Source: Endobacterium cereale
GTDB taxonomy: Bacteria > Pseudomonadota > Alphaproteobacteria > Rhizobiales > Rhizobiaceae
Assembly: GCF_009617585.1 (NCBI RefSeq)
Contig: NZ_WIXI01000051.1
Span: 496,001-560,000 of the forward strand
Reading direction: 5' to 3'
Length of the DNA: 64,000 bases
Shown here one piece after another: positions 1 to 7,886 of the stretch (the stretch's first letter is position 1; each line of letters opens with the position of its first letter). Made by a program: the position numbers and the translations under genes. The notes under the pieces were generated by a model that was not told where the DNA came from, made no database searches, and saw nothing but the letters and a program-made list of their open reading frames with translations.

Positions 1-1
1 C

Positions 2-178
2 ATGGAGCGGCTCTATTTCATCTTCACCAACTGCCTGGAACTGGACGAGGAAGGGGCGCCAACCAACGCGCGCCACGCCGAAGAGCGCGCAGCCCAGTGG
101 CTGCGACAATATTGCGAGCGCGATCATGTCATCGACCCACCTCTGAGCGATGAGGAATATAACGGGCATATGTATTGA
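2..178 (+). CDS. Hypothetical protein, possibly 5'-truncated by the window edge
   Basis: An open frame begins with ATG at base 2 and runs 58 codons to TGA at 176-178. The product starts MERLYFIFTN and is rich in acidic residues and Arg, ending EEYNGHMY. I do not recognise a family. Because the window starts one base upstream, the true start could lie further left and this may be only the C-terminal part of a longer protein. It is convergent with the minus-strand small acidic gene that ends at 196. Coding is supported by a compositionally sensible protein sequence only. Confidence 0.5.
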   Translation: MERLYFIFTNCLELDEEGAPTNARHAEERAAQWLRQYCERDHVIDPPLSDEEYNGHMY

Positions 179-195
179 TGCCCTGACCACAACGC

Positions 196-592
196 TCACG
201 CCTCCAGTGGCCAGCGATCCGGCCGTCCGGCGCGGATGTAATCGAGATATTCGCTTTGGCCAATCAGCGCGTTGGTCCAGCGGGTTCTGTCCGCGCCAAT
301 CTTTTCCTGCGCAAGGGCAAGCGCTGCCTCAACATCATCGAATGTCGCGACAGGCCCCTCGTCGTCCTCATCGGTCAATGTGGGAAAATCATATAAATCC
401 AGAAATTCCTCGTCGCCGATATCCTCGGCATCATAGACCCATAATTCGATGACACCCCGGGTCGGGCGCAACTCGACATGGCGGATACAGCCGGGATCTT
501 CCGGGCTCTTCCCGAGAAACTGTTCAACGGACTTGCCGCGATTGAGAGCGCTCGAAATATAGTCGTCGTCAAGATAACGGATGGCTGGTCAC
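196..592 (-). CDS. Small acidic hypothetical protein with a disturbed 5' end
   Basis: The protein-like frame ends at 196 with ...DRWPLEA and reads back through acidic, well-formed sequence (VELRPTRGVIELWVYDAEDI; DDDYISSALNRGKSVEQFLG) to a TGA at 589-591. It contains no ATG or GTG; the first standard start is a TTG at 471, well inside the protein-like part. Two repairs are possible. An ATC at 582 has an AGGTGA 6 nt upstream. Alternatively a GTG at 592 (MTSHPLS) joins DDDYISS if one T of the TT at the seventh codon is removed. The gene is therefore either frameshifted, uses a rare start, or carries a sequence error. Family not recognised. Confidence 0.55.
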
Positions 593-706
593 CTGCTCTG
601 GCGCGCGCGGATCAGGTCCAGCGCGAATGGATCGACGATTGCCCCTGTAAATCGAAATGCTGACGGCAGCAAAGGACCAATCGCCAAGGCGGCTGGTCGC
701 GTCCCC

Positions 707-2512
707 TCAAGCCCGCCGATGTGTTCCCACATGCATCTGCGCCGAATGCCGCAACAACACGGCGGCGGCATCGCAGTCGACGGCTCTGGAAAACAGATAG
801 CCCTGCCCGAGCGCACAGCCGAGATCCATCAGCTGGGCCGCCTGCGCATTTTCCTCAATACCTTCGGCCACGACACGGATGCCGAGTTTCCTGGCAATAT
901 CGATGACACCCTCGACGATGAAGGCAGCCGGATCACGCGGGCGCAGGCGATCGGTGAAGGACTTGTCGATCTTGATGATATCCACCGGCACCGTCAAAAG
1001 ATGGGTGAGCGAGGCAAAACCCGTGCCGAAATCATCCAGCGCGACGCGCAGGCCGCTTGCGCGCAGCTGCCGGATCTCATCGCCGATATCGAACCCGCCC
1101 TGCCCGAAATAGACGGATTCGGTGACTTCCACGATCACATGTTTCAGCGGCACGCCGGCATCGGCGAACACAGCGCAGATACGTTCGTTGAGATTGCCGC
1201 CGGCAAGGTCGGCAGCCGATAGATTGACGCCGACATGCTGCAGCGCCAGGCCCTCGTCCAGCCAGCCGCGCATGTCGCGCGCCACCTGTTCCAGCATGCA
1301 TTGTGTCAGTTCGGCCGCCACCTGTGCGTCCTTGGTGGCCTCGTGGAAATGCGCGGCCGAGACGATATCGCCACTTTGCGTACGCATGCGTGCCAGCGCC
1401 TCGAAGCCGACGACCTGGCGTGTGTCGAGCCGCACAATCGGCTGGTAATACGCATGGATGCGCGCCTGCGCCAGCGCCAGGCCGACATCGCGGATGGCGC
1501 GGAAACGGCGGGTAATGGCAGTGCCCAGGCCATCGGCAAACTGCACATACTGGCCGCGGCTGCGCTCCTTGGCGTGGTAAAGCGCCAGATCGGCATTCTG
1601 AAGAACTATGTCGGGTGTTTCACCCTCAGCGGCGAGCGCACCACCGATCGTCGCTTTCGGAAACACGACATGGCCGGCGCAGTTGCAGGAATCCGACAGC
1701 GACGACAGGATGTCTGTGGCCATCCGTTCCAGATCGTTCGGCGCATTGTCGCGATAGACGATGATCGCAAATTCGTCGCCGCCCAGGCGGAATGTGCTGT
1801 CCGGCCCGCCAAGGGCCGCGGCGCGGGCAGCGACCGTCTGGATCAGGCCATCGCCGGCCGCATGGCCAAACGTGTCATTGGCCAGTTTCAGGTTGTCGAT
1901 ATCGACCAACAGGATGCCCCACGGGCTGATTGCATTGTCGAGCCCCGCAAGCACCCTGTTGAAACGGGCGCGGTTGGGAAGGCCGGTGAGCGCGTCGGTA
2001 TAGGTCAGCCGGTCGCGCTCCATCACCCGTTCATTACGCTCTATGGCAATTGCGCAAAGATGCACGCAGGCCTCTACGATCTGTCTTTCGGTTTCGTTGG
2101 GGCCGCGGTTTTCGCGGAAATAGAAGGCGAAGGTAGCAGCCACGCGCTCACCAACCATGATCGGTGATGACCAGCAGGCGACGAGGCCGAGCGGCAGGGC
2201 AAGAACCTTGAATTCGCTCCAGCGCGGATCGCTTGCGATATCCGTGACGACCACCGGCTCGCCAAGGAAGGCGGCAGAACCGCAGGAACCGGCAAGCGGG
2301 CCGATCGGCTGGTTATCAACGGCTGCGGAAAAATGCGGCGGCAGCGATGGACCGGCAAGCGGATGCAGCAGACCTTCCCTGACTGCCAGCACCGAGCAGA
2401 CGATACCGGGCGCGATAACTTCCACGTCCCGGCAAAGGAGATCGATGGTCTGTTCGAGCGGTTCGCCCCGCGCGATCATTTCGAGAATGGCATTCTGCAG
2501 TTCAAGGATCAT
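707..2512 (-). CDS. GAF-GGDEF-EAL cyclic-di-GMP signalling protein
   Basis: This 601-aa cytoplasmic protein combines an N-terminal GAF-like sensor region (about residues 10-160), a GGDEF domain (about 170-335) and an EAL domain (about 345-590). The GGDEF signature is intact at 244-248, preceded by DALTGLPNR. The EAL motif is intact at 371-373, and LDDFGTG is present further on, so synthesis and hydrolysis of c-di-GMP are both possible. At the usual inhibitory-site position the RxxD motif reads GGPD, so product inhibition is probably lost. There is no membrane segment. It stands alone, with a 220-base upstream region before a divergent gene. The ligand of the GAF domain cannot be told from sequence. 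Confidence 0.93.
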   Translation of the reverse strand: MILELQNAILEMIARGEPLEQTIDLLCRDVEVIAPGIVCSVLAVREGLLHPLAGPSLPPHFSAAVDNQPIGPLAGSCGSAAFLGEPVVVTDIASDPRWSEFKVLALPLGLVACWSSPIMVGERVAATFAFYFRENRGPNETERQIVEACVHLCAIAIERNERVMERDRLTYTDALTGLPNRARFNRVLAGLDNAISPWGILLVDIDNLKLANDTFGHAAGDGLIQTVAARAAALGGPDSTFRLGGDEFAIIVYRDNAPNDLERMATDILSSLSDSCNCAGHVVFPKATIGGALAAEGETPDIVLQNADLALYHAKERSRGQYVQFADGLGTAITRRFRAIRDVGLALAQARIHAYYQPIVRLDTRQVVGFEALARMRTQSGDIVSAAHFHEATKDAQVAAELTQCMLEQVARDMRGWLDEGLALQHVGVNLSAADLAGGNLNERICAVFADAGVPLKHVIVEVTESVYFGQGGFDIGDEIRQLRASGLRVALDDFGTGFASLTHLLTVPVDIIKIDKSFTDRLRPRDPAAFIVEGVIDIARKLGIRVVAEGIEENAQAAQLMDLGCALGQGYLFSRAVDCDAAAVLLRHSAQMHVGTHRRA

Positions 2513-2766
2513 GATAGGGCCCGTCGAGAAAGCAATACCGGTTTAAATCACCGGAATTGCTAGGGCCTTTTATATATCGATAAATTCTAATCTAAGGTTT
2601 ACGGGTGCGCCGATGGATGGATGTTTCCGACGAAGCCGAGGGGATACCGATATGACAGTTGGCGCTTGTTATCGACTGCGCGCGACAAAATGCTTTGATT
2701 GGATAAATTTGGCTCTGAAAGGATAAGTGTTCCTTGACTGCCCACGTGCAGATTGCAACCCCAACC

Positions 2767-3249
2767 ATGGGGGCGAGATTGCGTATTCTCCTTATCATCG
2801 CGGCGGTCATAGTGCTGATTGGCGGCGCAGTTGCCACCATCAAAACACCTAATGTGCGTGCGCAGGAGCGCGTACTTGCCAGATATAAGGTCAATCCGGA
2901 CACAACGCGGGCAAGTATGCGGACAGCGATCCTGAAATGCGTACCCGGCATCGCCCAGAGCCGCGTCGGCCCGCGGTTTACCGGTTCAGTGATCGTGCCG
3001 CTTTACGTCAAACTCCTGCATATGAGGCAAAGCGGAACAGACAGACAAGCTATTTCCGCTCAAATGCGAAAATCGATCATCAAAGATCACCTGAAGCTAC
3101 TGGATGGCCTTCCCGACAAGGATTTTCTCGAGATGGTCGGTTACGTCAAGAAGATGGGTGAGGACGATATCGAGAATTGCATTCTCGATATCGTGTCTGA
3201 AGGCGCCCCCCTGAACGAAAACGCCAAGCAGTGGGGCCTGCGGATTTAA
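2767..3249 (+). CDS. Signal-anchored hypothetical protein, paralogue of the gene at 5667
   Basis: About 160 aa if started at the ATG at 2767; a TTG at 2734 would add 11 residues. The N-terminus (RLRILLIIAAVIVLIGGAV) is a membrane anchor or uncleaved signal, and the rest is predicted periplasmic, with two Cys near residues 58 and 145. The pattern NPD...C.P..A in the middle and A..W.LR at the end is shared with the 158-aa protein at 5667-6143, so the two are probably divergent paralogues. Function unknown. It is divergent from the c-di-GMP gene. Confidence 0.75.
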   Translation: MGARLRILLIIAAVIVLIGGAVATIKTPNVRAQERVLARYKVNPDTTRASMRTAILKCVPGIAQSRVGPRFTGSVIVPLYVKLLHMRQSGTDRQAISAQMRKSIIKDHLKLLDGLPDKDFLEMVGYVKKMGEDDIENCILDIVSEGAPLNENAKQWGLRI

Positions 3250-3267
3250 AGCGCATGACAGGGTCAA

Positions 3268-3729
3268 TCAGCCCGTAACGTCGCCGTCCAGTCCAACGAA
3301 ACCGTCGCGCATTTGCGCCATCAATCTCAGAAATCGCACTTTTCCCGTCACGCCGGCCAATTCCGCCTCACGGTAACCTCGGAAGACATAAAATGTCGTG
3401 CCGTTTTCATCACTGAACTGGTGGAGGAATTCGAGAGGAACTCCATTTTCGAAAACCCAGCTTGGCTCGAAGAGCCATTTTGGCTTGCCACTCACACAGA
3501 TGAACAGGTCTTGTAGCTTCAACGAAAACCACGCGGCGATATCAGCTGGTTGTTCGACGGAAAACTCCGCATAAAAACGGTCAACGAAGCTGCCTGATGC
3601 CGCGCTCGCGTTTTTCTCCGCAACCAGAAACCGATCGAGGCGATCGGAAAATTGCGCCTTTTGCGCATCAAAGGGGTTTGCCGCCACCTTGGCCGCAAAC
3701 TTATTTCGTAATTCTTCACCACGGTTCAT
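3268..3729 (-). CDS. Hypothetical protein, 153 aa
   Basis: The start is ATG at 3729 (MNRGEELRNKFAAKVAANPF). The longer open frame to 3909 would overlap the neighbouring TonB-like gene and has a composition unlike the rest, so it was rejected. The protein is soluble, with a helical N-terminus followed by an aromatic-rich C-terminal half (FSLKLQDLFICVSGKPKWLF, FYVFRGYREAEL). I do not recognise the family. It lies 34 nt downstream of the secreted TonB-like gene on the same strand and could be cotranscribed with it. Confidence 0.65.
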   Translation of the reverse strand: MNRGEELRNKFAAKVAANPFDAQKAQFSDRLDRFLVAEKNASAASGSFVDRFYAEFSVEQPADIAAWFSLKLQDLFICVSGKPKWLFEPSWVFENGVPLEFLHQFSDENGTTFYVFRGYREAELAGVTGKVRFLRLMAQMRDGFVGLDGDVTG

Positions 3730-3763
3730 CGGCGCATTCCCTAAAAATCCGACGCCAGAGACC

Positions 3764-4666
3764 TTACCGCACCACCTGCACCGTCTGCGCCAGAAGCTTG
3801 AACACCGGGCGCGCAGCTGGCGTCGCTTCGCGGGTGGTGTCGCAGGAAATGCTGACGCGGCCGGTCGGCGTATCGGCGAAGACGACGTATTGACGGGCAG
3901 TGTCGACATCCGGACCCGATGCGGGCGCCAGAATCATCTCCACAGCCTTTGCGCTGTGAAGGCTGATCGTCTGCGTGTCTTCCACCCTCTTGCCGCCCTC
4001 TTCCATCAGGGCGCGCAACGGCTTTTCCAGTTCGTTGAACATGGCATCGCCGTTCAGCTTCTCCTGGGACCATCCGTAACGCGGATTGTCCTTTTCCCAG
4101 ACGCGGAAACCGACCTTGCAAACGGCCTGGTCAGGTGTGCCCGGAATGCGGCCCGGCGCCGTGCTGATGAGATTGTATTTGACCGTCTCTTCACCCGGCG
4201 GGTCGGCCTTGCCGATGGTTTGCAGCTCGGCCGGCGTGGTGAAGGTCAGGCCCGTCACCGCATCCCTTGTGGTCGGGTTGGGCAGTTCCATTTCCATACT
4301 GATCGGCACGACAATCTTTTCCGTTTCGCCCGTCATGTCGGCGGAAAACGGCGCAACCGGCGACACGCGCAGGATCGCCTCGCGTGCGTTTTTATCCACC
4401 TGCGGCACACCGGAACTTTCACGGATTTCCACGTCGGTAATCGTGCCGTCCTTGTGCACCACAAAAGCGACCTTGGCGGTGCGCGGGCCGCTGACTCCGG
4501 CGATCGGGCGCGGCATCCTGATAGACCGATGGATTTTTCGCGACAGCGCAGTCGTCCAGTCCTGCTTGCTGGAAGGCTGCGGCTCCGGCCGAGCGCCCTT
4601 GGTCTGCGCCATCACGCTGGTTGCGGCGCACATGAGCACCACAAGCAAAAGTCCAGTCCGTTTCAT
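3764..4666 (-). CDS. Secreted TonB C-terminal-domain-like protein
   Basis: 300 aa from ATG at 4666. An N-terminal signal peptide (MKRTGLLLVVLMCAATSVMA|Q) precedes a region whose segment RTAKVAFVVHKDGTITDVEI, followed by SSG and D.NAREAILR, matches the TonB/TolA C-terminal fold (about residues 60-115). The remaining 180 residues are unassigned but contain two Cys (VCKVGF and ISCDTT). It lacks the N-terminal anchor and Pro-rich linker of a true TonB, so it is more likely a periplasmic protein that borrows the fold than an energy transducer. The ATG five codons upstream (4681) is a weaker start because it lengthens the signal n-region. Confidence 0.8.
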   Translation of the reverse strand: MKRTGLLLVVLMCAATSVMAQTKGARPEPQPSSKQDWTTALSRKIHRSIRMPRPIAGVSGPRTAKVAFVVHKDGTITDVEIRESSGVPQVDKNAREAILRVSPVAPFSADMTGETEKIVVPISMEMELPNPTTRDAVTGLTFTTPAELQTIGKADPPGEETVKYNLISTAPGRIPGTPDQAVCKVGFRVWEKDNPRYGWSQEKLNGDAMFNELEKPLRALMEEGGKRVEDTQTISLHSAKAVEMILAPASGPDVDTARQYVVFADTPTGRVSISCDTTREATPAARPVFKLLAQTVQVVR

Positions 4667-4758
4667 GTCGACCCCATCCATGCGATATGCCGGCCGAAAA
4701 CTAACCGTTTTGCCTCATATTTCAAGCGGATAAACGGGGCGTCGGAGAACCGGGCGGA

Positions 4759-4857
4759 TCAGCCGCGCTTGTTCATATCACGCACCACCCATCGGAAGAA
4801 AAAATAGATGGCGGCAGAAGCAATGAACAAGGGAAAGAGATTGTGGATCGTATCCAT
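4759..4857 (-). CDS. Small single-pass membrane protein, 32 aa
   Basis: A short frame from ATG at 4857 encodes MDTIHNLFPLFIASAAIYFF followed by FRWVVRDMNKRG and TGA. It has one hydrophobic segment (residues 7-21) and a positively charged tail, the usual layout of a bacterial small inner-membrane protein. The Shine-Dalgarno is weak (GGATG about 9 nt upstream). No family is recognised. It sits between the GreA/B-like gene, which is divergent, and the TonB-like gene. Supported by topology only. Confidence 0.45.
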   Translation of the reverse strand: MDTIHNLFPLFIASAAIYFFFRWVVRDMNKRG

Positions 4858-5088
4858 GCTGAAAACATCCGGCGGCGCCCGAGGATTCGGGTCTGTAGCA
4901 ACAATGCAGGAAAACCATTAATTGCAAATTAAGTAAATACTGAACTGTTCGCAGATGCAGCAAAACACGGCAAGACCCAAAAATGGTTTGTCCGGCCACC
5001 ACACTGAAACCCGGCAAGGTACGGTGACACCTCTGTTATCCGCTTGGGAAAACTGGCATAATCACGCTTTAATCGATGGAGTTCTGAC

Positions 5089-5571
5089 GTGAGCGTCGCC
5101 TTTACCAAGGAAGAAAGCGCCGAGACGGCAGCCGAAACCCTTTTGCCCGAACGGCCGATTTCGCCGCATCCCAATCTCGTGACAGAGGCGGGGCTGAAGG
5201 CGTTGGAACGGCAGATGGAAGAGGCCCGCGCCGCCTATGCCGCCGTGGAAGACATTGACGACGTCAACGAAAAACGTCGCCAGACGGCTGGCCCCTTGCG
5301 CGATATCCGGTATCTGGCCGAGCGCTTGCGCACCGCGCAGGTGATCCCGGCGCCTGCTTCGACCGATGTTGTCGCCTTCGGAAGCCTTGTTACCTTCGAA
5401 CGCGACGACGGCCGGGTGCAGACCTACCGCATCGTCGGCGAGGACGAGGCAGATCCGAAGGCCGGCACGATTTCCTATGTCTCACCGGTGGCGCGCATGC
5501 TGTCCGGCAAGGCGGTGGGCGATGTGGTGAGCCTTGGCGGACAGGAGTTGGAGATTAGGAAGATCGGGTGA
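5089..5571 (+). CDS. GreA/GreB family transcription elongation factor-like protein
   Basis: 160 aa starting at GTG 5089. A helical N-terminal part (about 30-90: GLKALERQMEEARAAY, LRDIRYLAERLRTAQV) resembles the Gre coiled coil. The C-terminal part (FGSLVTFERDDGRVQTYRIV, followed by GTISYVSPVARMLSGKAVGD) is the FKBP-like Gre C-terminal domain that binds the RNA polymerase secondary-channel rim. The family stimulates cleavage of backtracked transcripts. The coiled coil is shortened compared with GreA, and the acidic tip (IDDVNEKRR) is weakly conserved, so it may modulate rather than cleave. It appears monocistronic. Confidence 0.85.
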   Translation: MSVAFTKEESAETAAETLLPERPISPHPNLVTEAGLKALERQMEEARAAYAAVEDIDDVNEKRRQTAGPLRDIRYLAERLRTAQVIPAPASTDVVAFGSLVTFERDDGRVQTYRIVGEDEADPKAGTISYVSPVARMLSGKAVGDVVSLGGQELEIRKIG

Positions 5572-5666
5572 GCAGTTATTCCGCAAACCATAAATCCTGC
5601 CTAAAGGCATTAAGGCGCCTCTAACATCTGTGTTGTTACAAGCAAGCGGGACATTGGGGGCGAGGC

Positions 5667-6143
5667 ATGTTGCGCGTAACTGCTGCGGTACTGATCATCG
5701 GCCTGGGTGGCTGGTATGGCTACGCCCGAATGAGTGATGGCGAGGAAGCCGAATTTACCAAACGATATCTCGCCATGGCATCCGCCAACCCGGATGATCT
5801 GCAGAGGCATTTTGCCGCCGTGATACCGAACTGCCTGCCGCAGACCGCAAGGGTGCACCTGAAAACGCAGCGGGTCAAAGATCTTACCACACTCACTTTC
5901 ATGAAATCCGCGACACTCACTGCGGAAGGCAAAAGCCCGGAAGAGGCATCCAGCGTCTTGATCCCCTATCTCATAAAGCTTGGGGAGCAGATGCCTGAGG
6001 ACGATCAACAATCCTACATCGCAATCGTCAACAATGGTGGATTGCAGGGCCGCACACTGGTCTGCGTCGTGTTAGCTCTGAAGACCTCCATCTATCAAAG
6101 CGATGTCGGCGGCGATGCTGAAAAATGGCAACTTCGCCGCTGA
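5667..6143 (+). CDS. Signal-anchored hypothetical protein, paralogue of the gene at 2767
   Basis: 158 aa from ATG 5667. A short N-terminal hydrophobic segment (LRVTAAVLIIGLGGWYGYA) anchors or exports the protein. The remainder is periplasmic, with two Cys (PNCLPQTAR and TLVCVVL). It shares NPD...C.P..A, G....L...MP.D and a final A..W.LR with the protein at 2767-3249, at nearly the same length. Function unknown. It is convergent with the MscS gene, 9 nt away. Confidence 0.75.
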   Translation: MLRVTAAVLIIGLGGWYGYARMSDGEEAEFTKRYLAMASANPDDLQRHFAAVIPNCLPQTARVHLKTQRVKDLTTLTFMKSATLTAEGKSPEEASSVLIPYLIKLGEQMPEDDQQSYIAIVNNGGLQGRTLVCVVLALKTSIYQSDVGGDAEKWQLRR

Positions 6144-6152
6144 TATCCGCAA

Positions 6153-7274
6153 TCACGACTGCAAAACATGCTGCCGCGCACCGTCCATCACCGCCGCGCC
6201 ATTGGCATTCGCCGCTCCTTCCGCCCGCACCCGCGGAAGGGCTGCCGGATAGTCGCGCTGGATGAAATCGATGATCTTTTCCCGCATCTCGCAGCGCATG
6301 TCGAAGGTCTTCGGAGCGCTGGCCGCGGAGATGAGGATACGGATCTGCATCACGCTTTCGGTGAAATCGGTCACCTGCACATTGACCACCTTGCGGTCCC
6401 AGATCTTTGACTCGTTGGCGATCTCCTCCACCCTCTTGCGGATGGCTGACACCGGCACCGAATAATCGAGATAGATCATCACGGTGCCGATCAGCGCCGA
6501 GCCTTCGCGCGTCCAGTTCTGGAACGGCGTCTCGATGAAATAGGAGAGCGGCAGGATCATCCGACGCCAGTCCCACAGCTTTACGACGACGTAGGTCGAG
6601 GTGATCTCTTCAACATTGCCCCACTCCCCTTCGACGATCAGCGCATCGTCGATGCGGATCGGCTGGGTGATGGCAAGCTGGATACCGGCAAAGATGTTTT
6701 TCAGCATCGGCTGGAGCGCCAGACCAAGCACGATACCGGCGACGCCGGCAGAAGCCAGTACACTGACGCCATATTGCTGCACGGCCGGAAAAGTCATCAG
6801 CATGGCGGCGATCGTCAGCGCCACGATCATGAAACTACCCACACGCTCGCCAATGCGCGACTGGGTAACGTGTGTACGCGCCAGAAGATTGTCTTCCGCA
6901 TCCAGCTTGAAGCGCCGGAGATAGACCGTCACCCAGATATGGAGGGCCGCCTTGGCCGACCAGCCAAGGACGAGGATGAAGCCCAGCAACAGGACATGCC
7001 GGATGAAGTTGGCAGGCCCCGCCGCCAGCGGCGCGATGGAGGCGGCAAACGACAGGGTGAAGGTGAGGATCGCGAGTTTCAGCGGCCGCTTGCCGCGAGA
7101 CACCAGCGAGCGCCAGAACAGATCCTTGTTTTCCACCAGTCGGGTGAAGAGGCGGAAGACCAGACGGTGGATTGCAAGCCCGAAAAACACGGCCAGAACA
7201 AGGAGGCCTATACTGACCACCCAATTCGGCAGCCAATCGGTATAGGCGCGAAAATCAGCGATAAATTGGTCCAT
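6153..7274 (-). CDS. MscS family mechanosensitive ion channel
   Basis: 373 aa inner-membrane protein. N-terminal hydrophobic segments lie around residues 20-40, 65-85, 90-110 and 145-165. They are followed by the MscS pore helix, a Gly/Ala-rich stretch (VLASAGVAGIVLGLALQPML, about 180-200), and the beta domain (IRIDDALIVEGEWGNVEEIT, then TYVVVKLWDWRRMILPLSYF). The C-terminal alpha/beta domain covers about residues 260-350. This is the core MscS topology without an N-terminal extension. The family opens under membrane tension to release solutes during hypo-osmotic shock. It ends nine bases from the convergent gene at 5667-6143. Confidence 0.92.
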   Translation of the reverse strand: MDQFIADFRAYTDWLPNWVVSIGLLVLAVFFGLAIHRLVFRLFTRLVENKDLFWRSLVSRGKRPLKLAILTFTLSFAASIAPLAAGPANFIRHVLLLGFILVLGWSAKAALHIWVTVYLRRFKLDAEDNLLARTHVTQSRIGERVGSFMIVALTIAAMLMTFPAVQQYGVSVLASAGVAGIVLGLALQPMLKNIFAGIQLAITQPIRIDDALIVEGEWGNVEEITSTYVVVKLWDWRRMILPLSYFIETPFQNWTREGSALIGTVMIYLDYSVPVSAIRKRVEEIANESKIWDRKVVNVQVTDFTESVMQIRILISAASAPKTFDMRCEMREKIIDFIQRDYPAALPRVRAEGAANANGAAVMDGARQHVLQS

Positions 7275-7398
7275 TCTTCCCAGCTAGGGTGCATTGCAGC
7301 ATAAAAAACCCCCGGCATGAAAATTTCACGCTTTTGTCAGAACACGCCCGAACCCTTTGGCCTGTCGTTCGTTGGAAAGGAAACGAAAGGAGAAAGGC

Positions 7399-7863
7399 AT
7401 GGTACAGACACTGGTAAATCAGCCGCCCGTATCGCAGCAGTGGCACGATGATTTTTACCTCGGCCGCTTTCTCGCAGCCCAGCAGGCGGTCTATCCGAGC
7501 GTGCTGGAGGAATTGCGCGACGGCTTCAAGCAGAGCCATTGGATGTGGTTCATCTTCCCGCAAGCGAAAGGCCTCGGCCGATCACCGATGGCGCAGCGTT
7601 ATGCTATCGCTTCGCGAGCCGAAGCCGAAGCCTATCTCGCCGACCCCATTCTTGGGCCGCGACTGGAGGAATGTACGCAGGCAATGCTGACACATCCGGG
7701 CCGTTCAGCGCATGATATTCTGGGCTCGCCCGACAACATGAAATTCTGCTCGTCGATGACGCTGTTTGCGGAAGTCGCAGAAAAGGGCTCGCCTTTTGAG
7801 CAAGCCCTTGAAGAATTCTGCGGCGGCAAGCGCGACGAACACACGCTTGCCTTTCTGAATTAG
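7399..7863 (+). CDS. DUF1810 family protein
   Basis: 154 aa from ATG 7399, chosen because AAAGGAGAAAGGC lies directly upstream; the frame opens earlier at 7357. The sequence carries the family features: FYLGRF..AQ near the start, an E/L-rich helix, then SHWMWFIFPQAKGLGRSPMA and YAIASRAEAEAYL, and near the end GSPDNMKFCSSMTLF. DUF1810 proteins are small, all-helical, of unknown biochemical role, and are sometimes mislabelled calpastatin. Adjacent genes give no functional hint; the next gene is convergent. Confidence 0.9.
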   Translation: MVQTLVNQPPVSQQWHDDFYLGRFLAAQQAVYPSVLEELRDGFKQSHWMWFIFPQAKGLGRSPMAQRYAIASRAEAEAYLADPILGPRLEECTQAMLTHPGRSAHDILGSPDNMKFCSSMTLFAEVAEKGSPFEQALEEFCGGKRDEHTLAFLN

Positions 7864-7886
7864 GAAACCGGTGGCTGACCGGGGCG

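Noticed and set aside
581..1222. 213-aa plus-strand frame with protein-like length
   Set aside because: It is the antisense shadow of the GAF-GGDEF-EAL gene and carries no domain.
3730..3909. N-terminal extension of the 153-aa protein
   Set aside because: Overlaps the TonB-like gene and is Arg/Ser-rich unlike the rest; internal ATG 3729 preferred.
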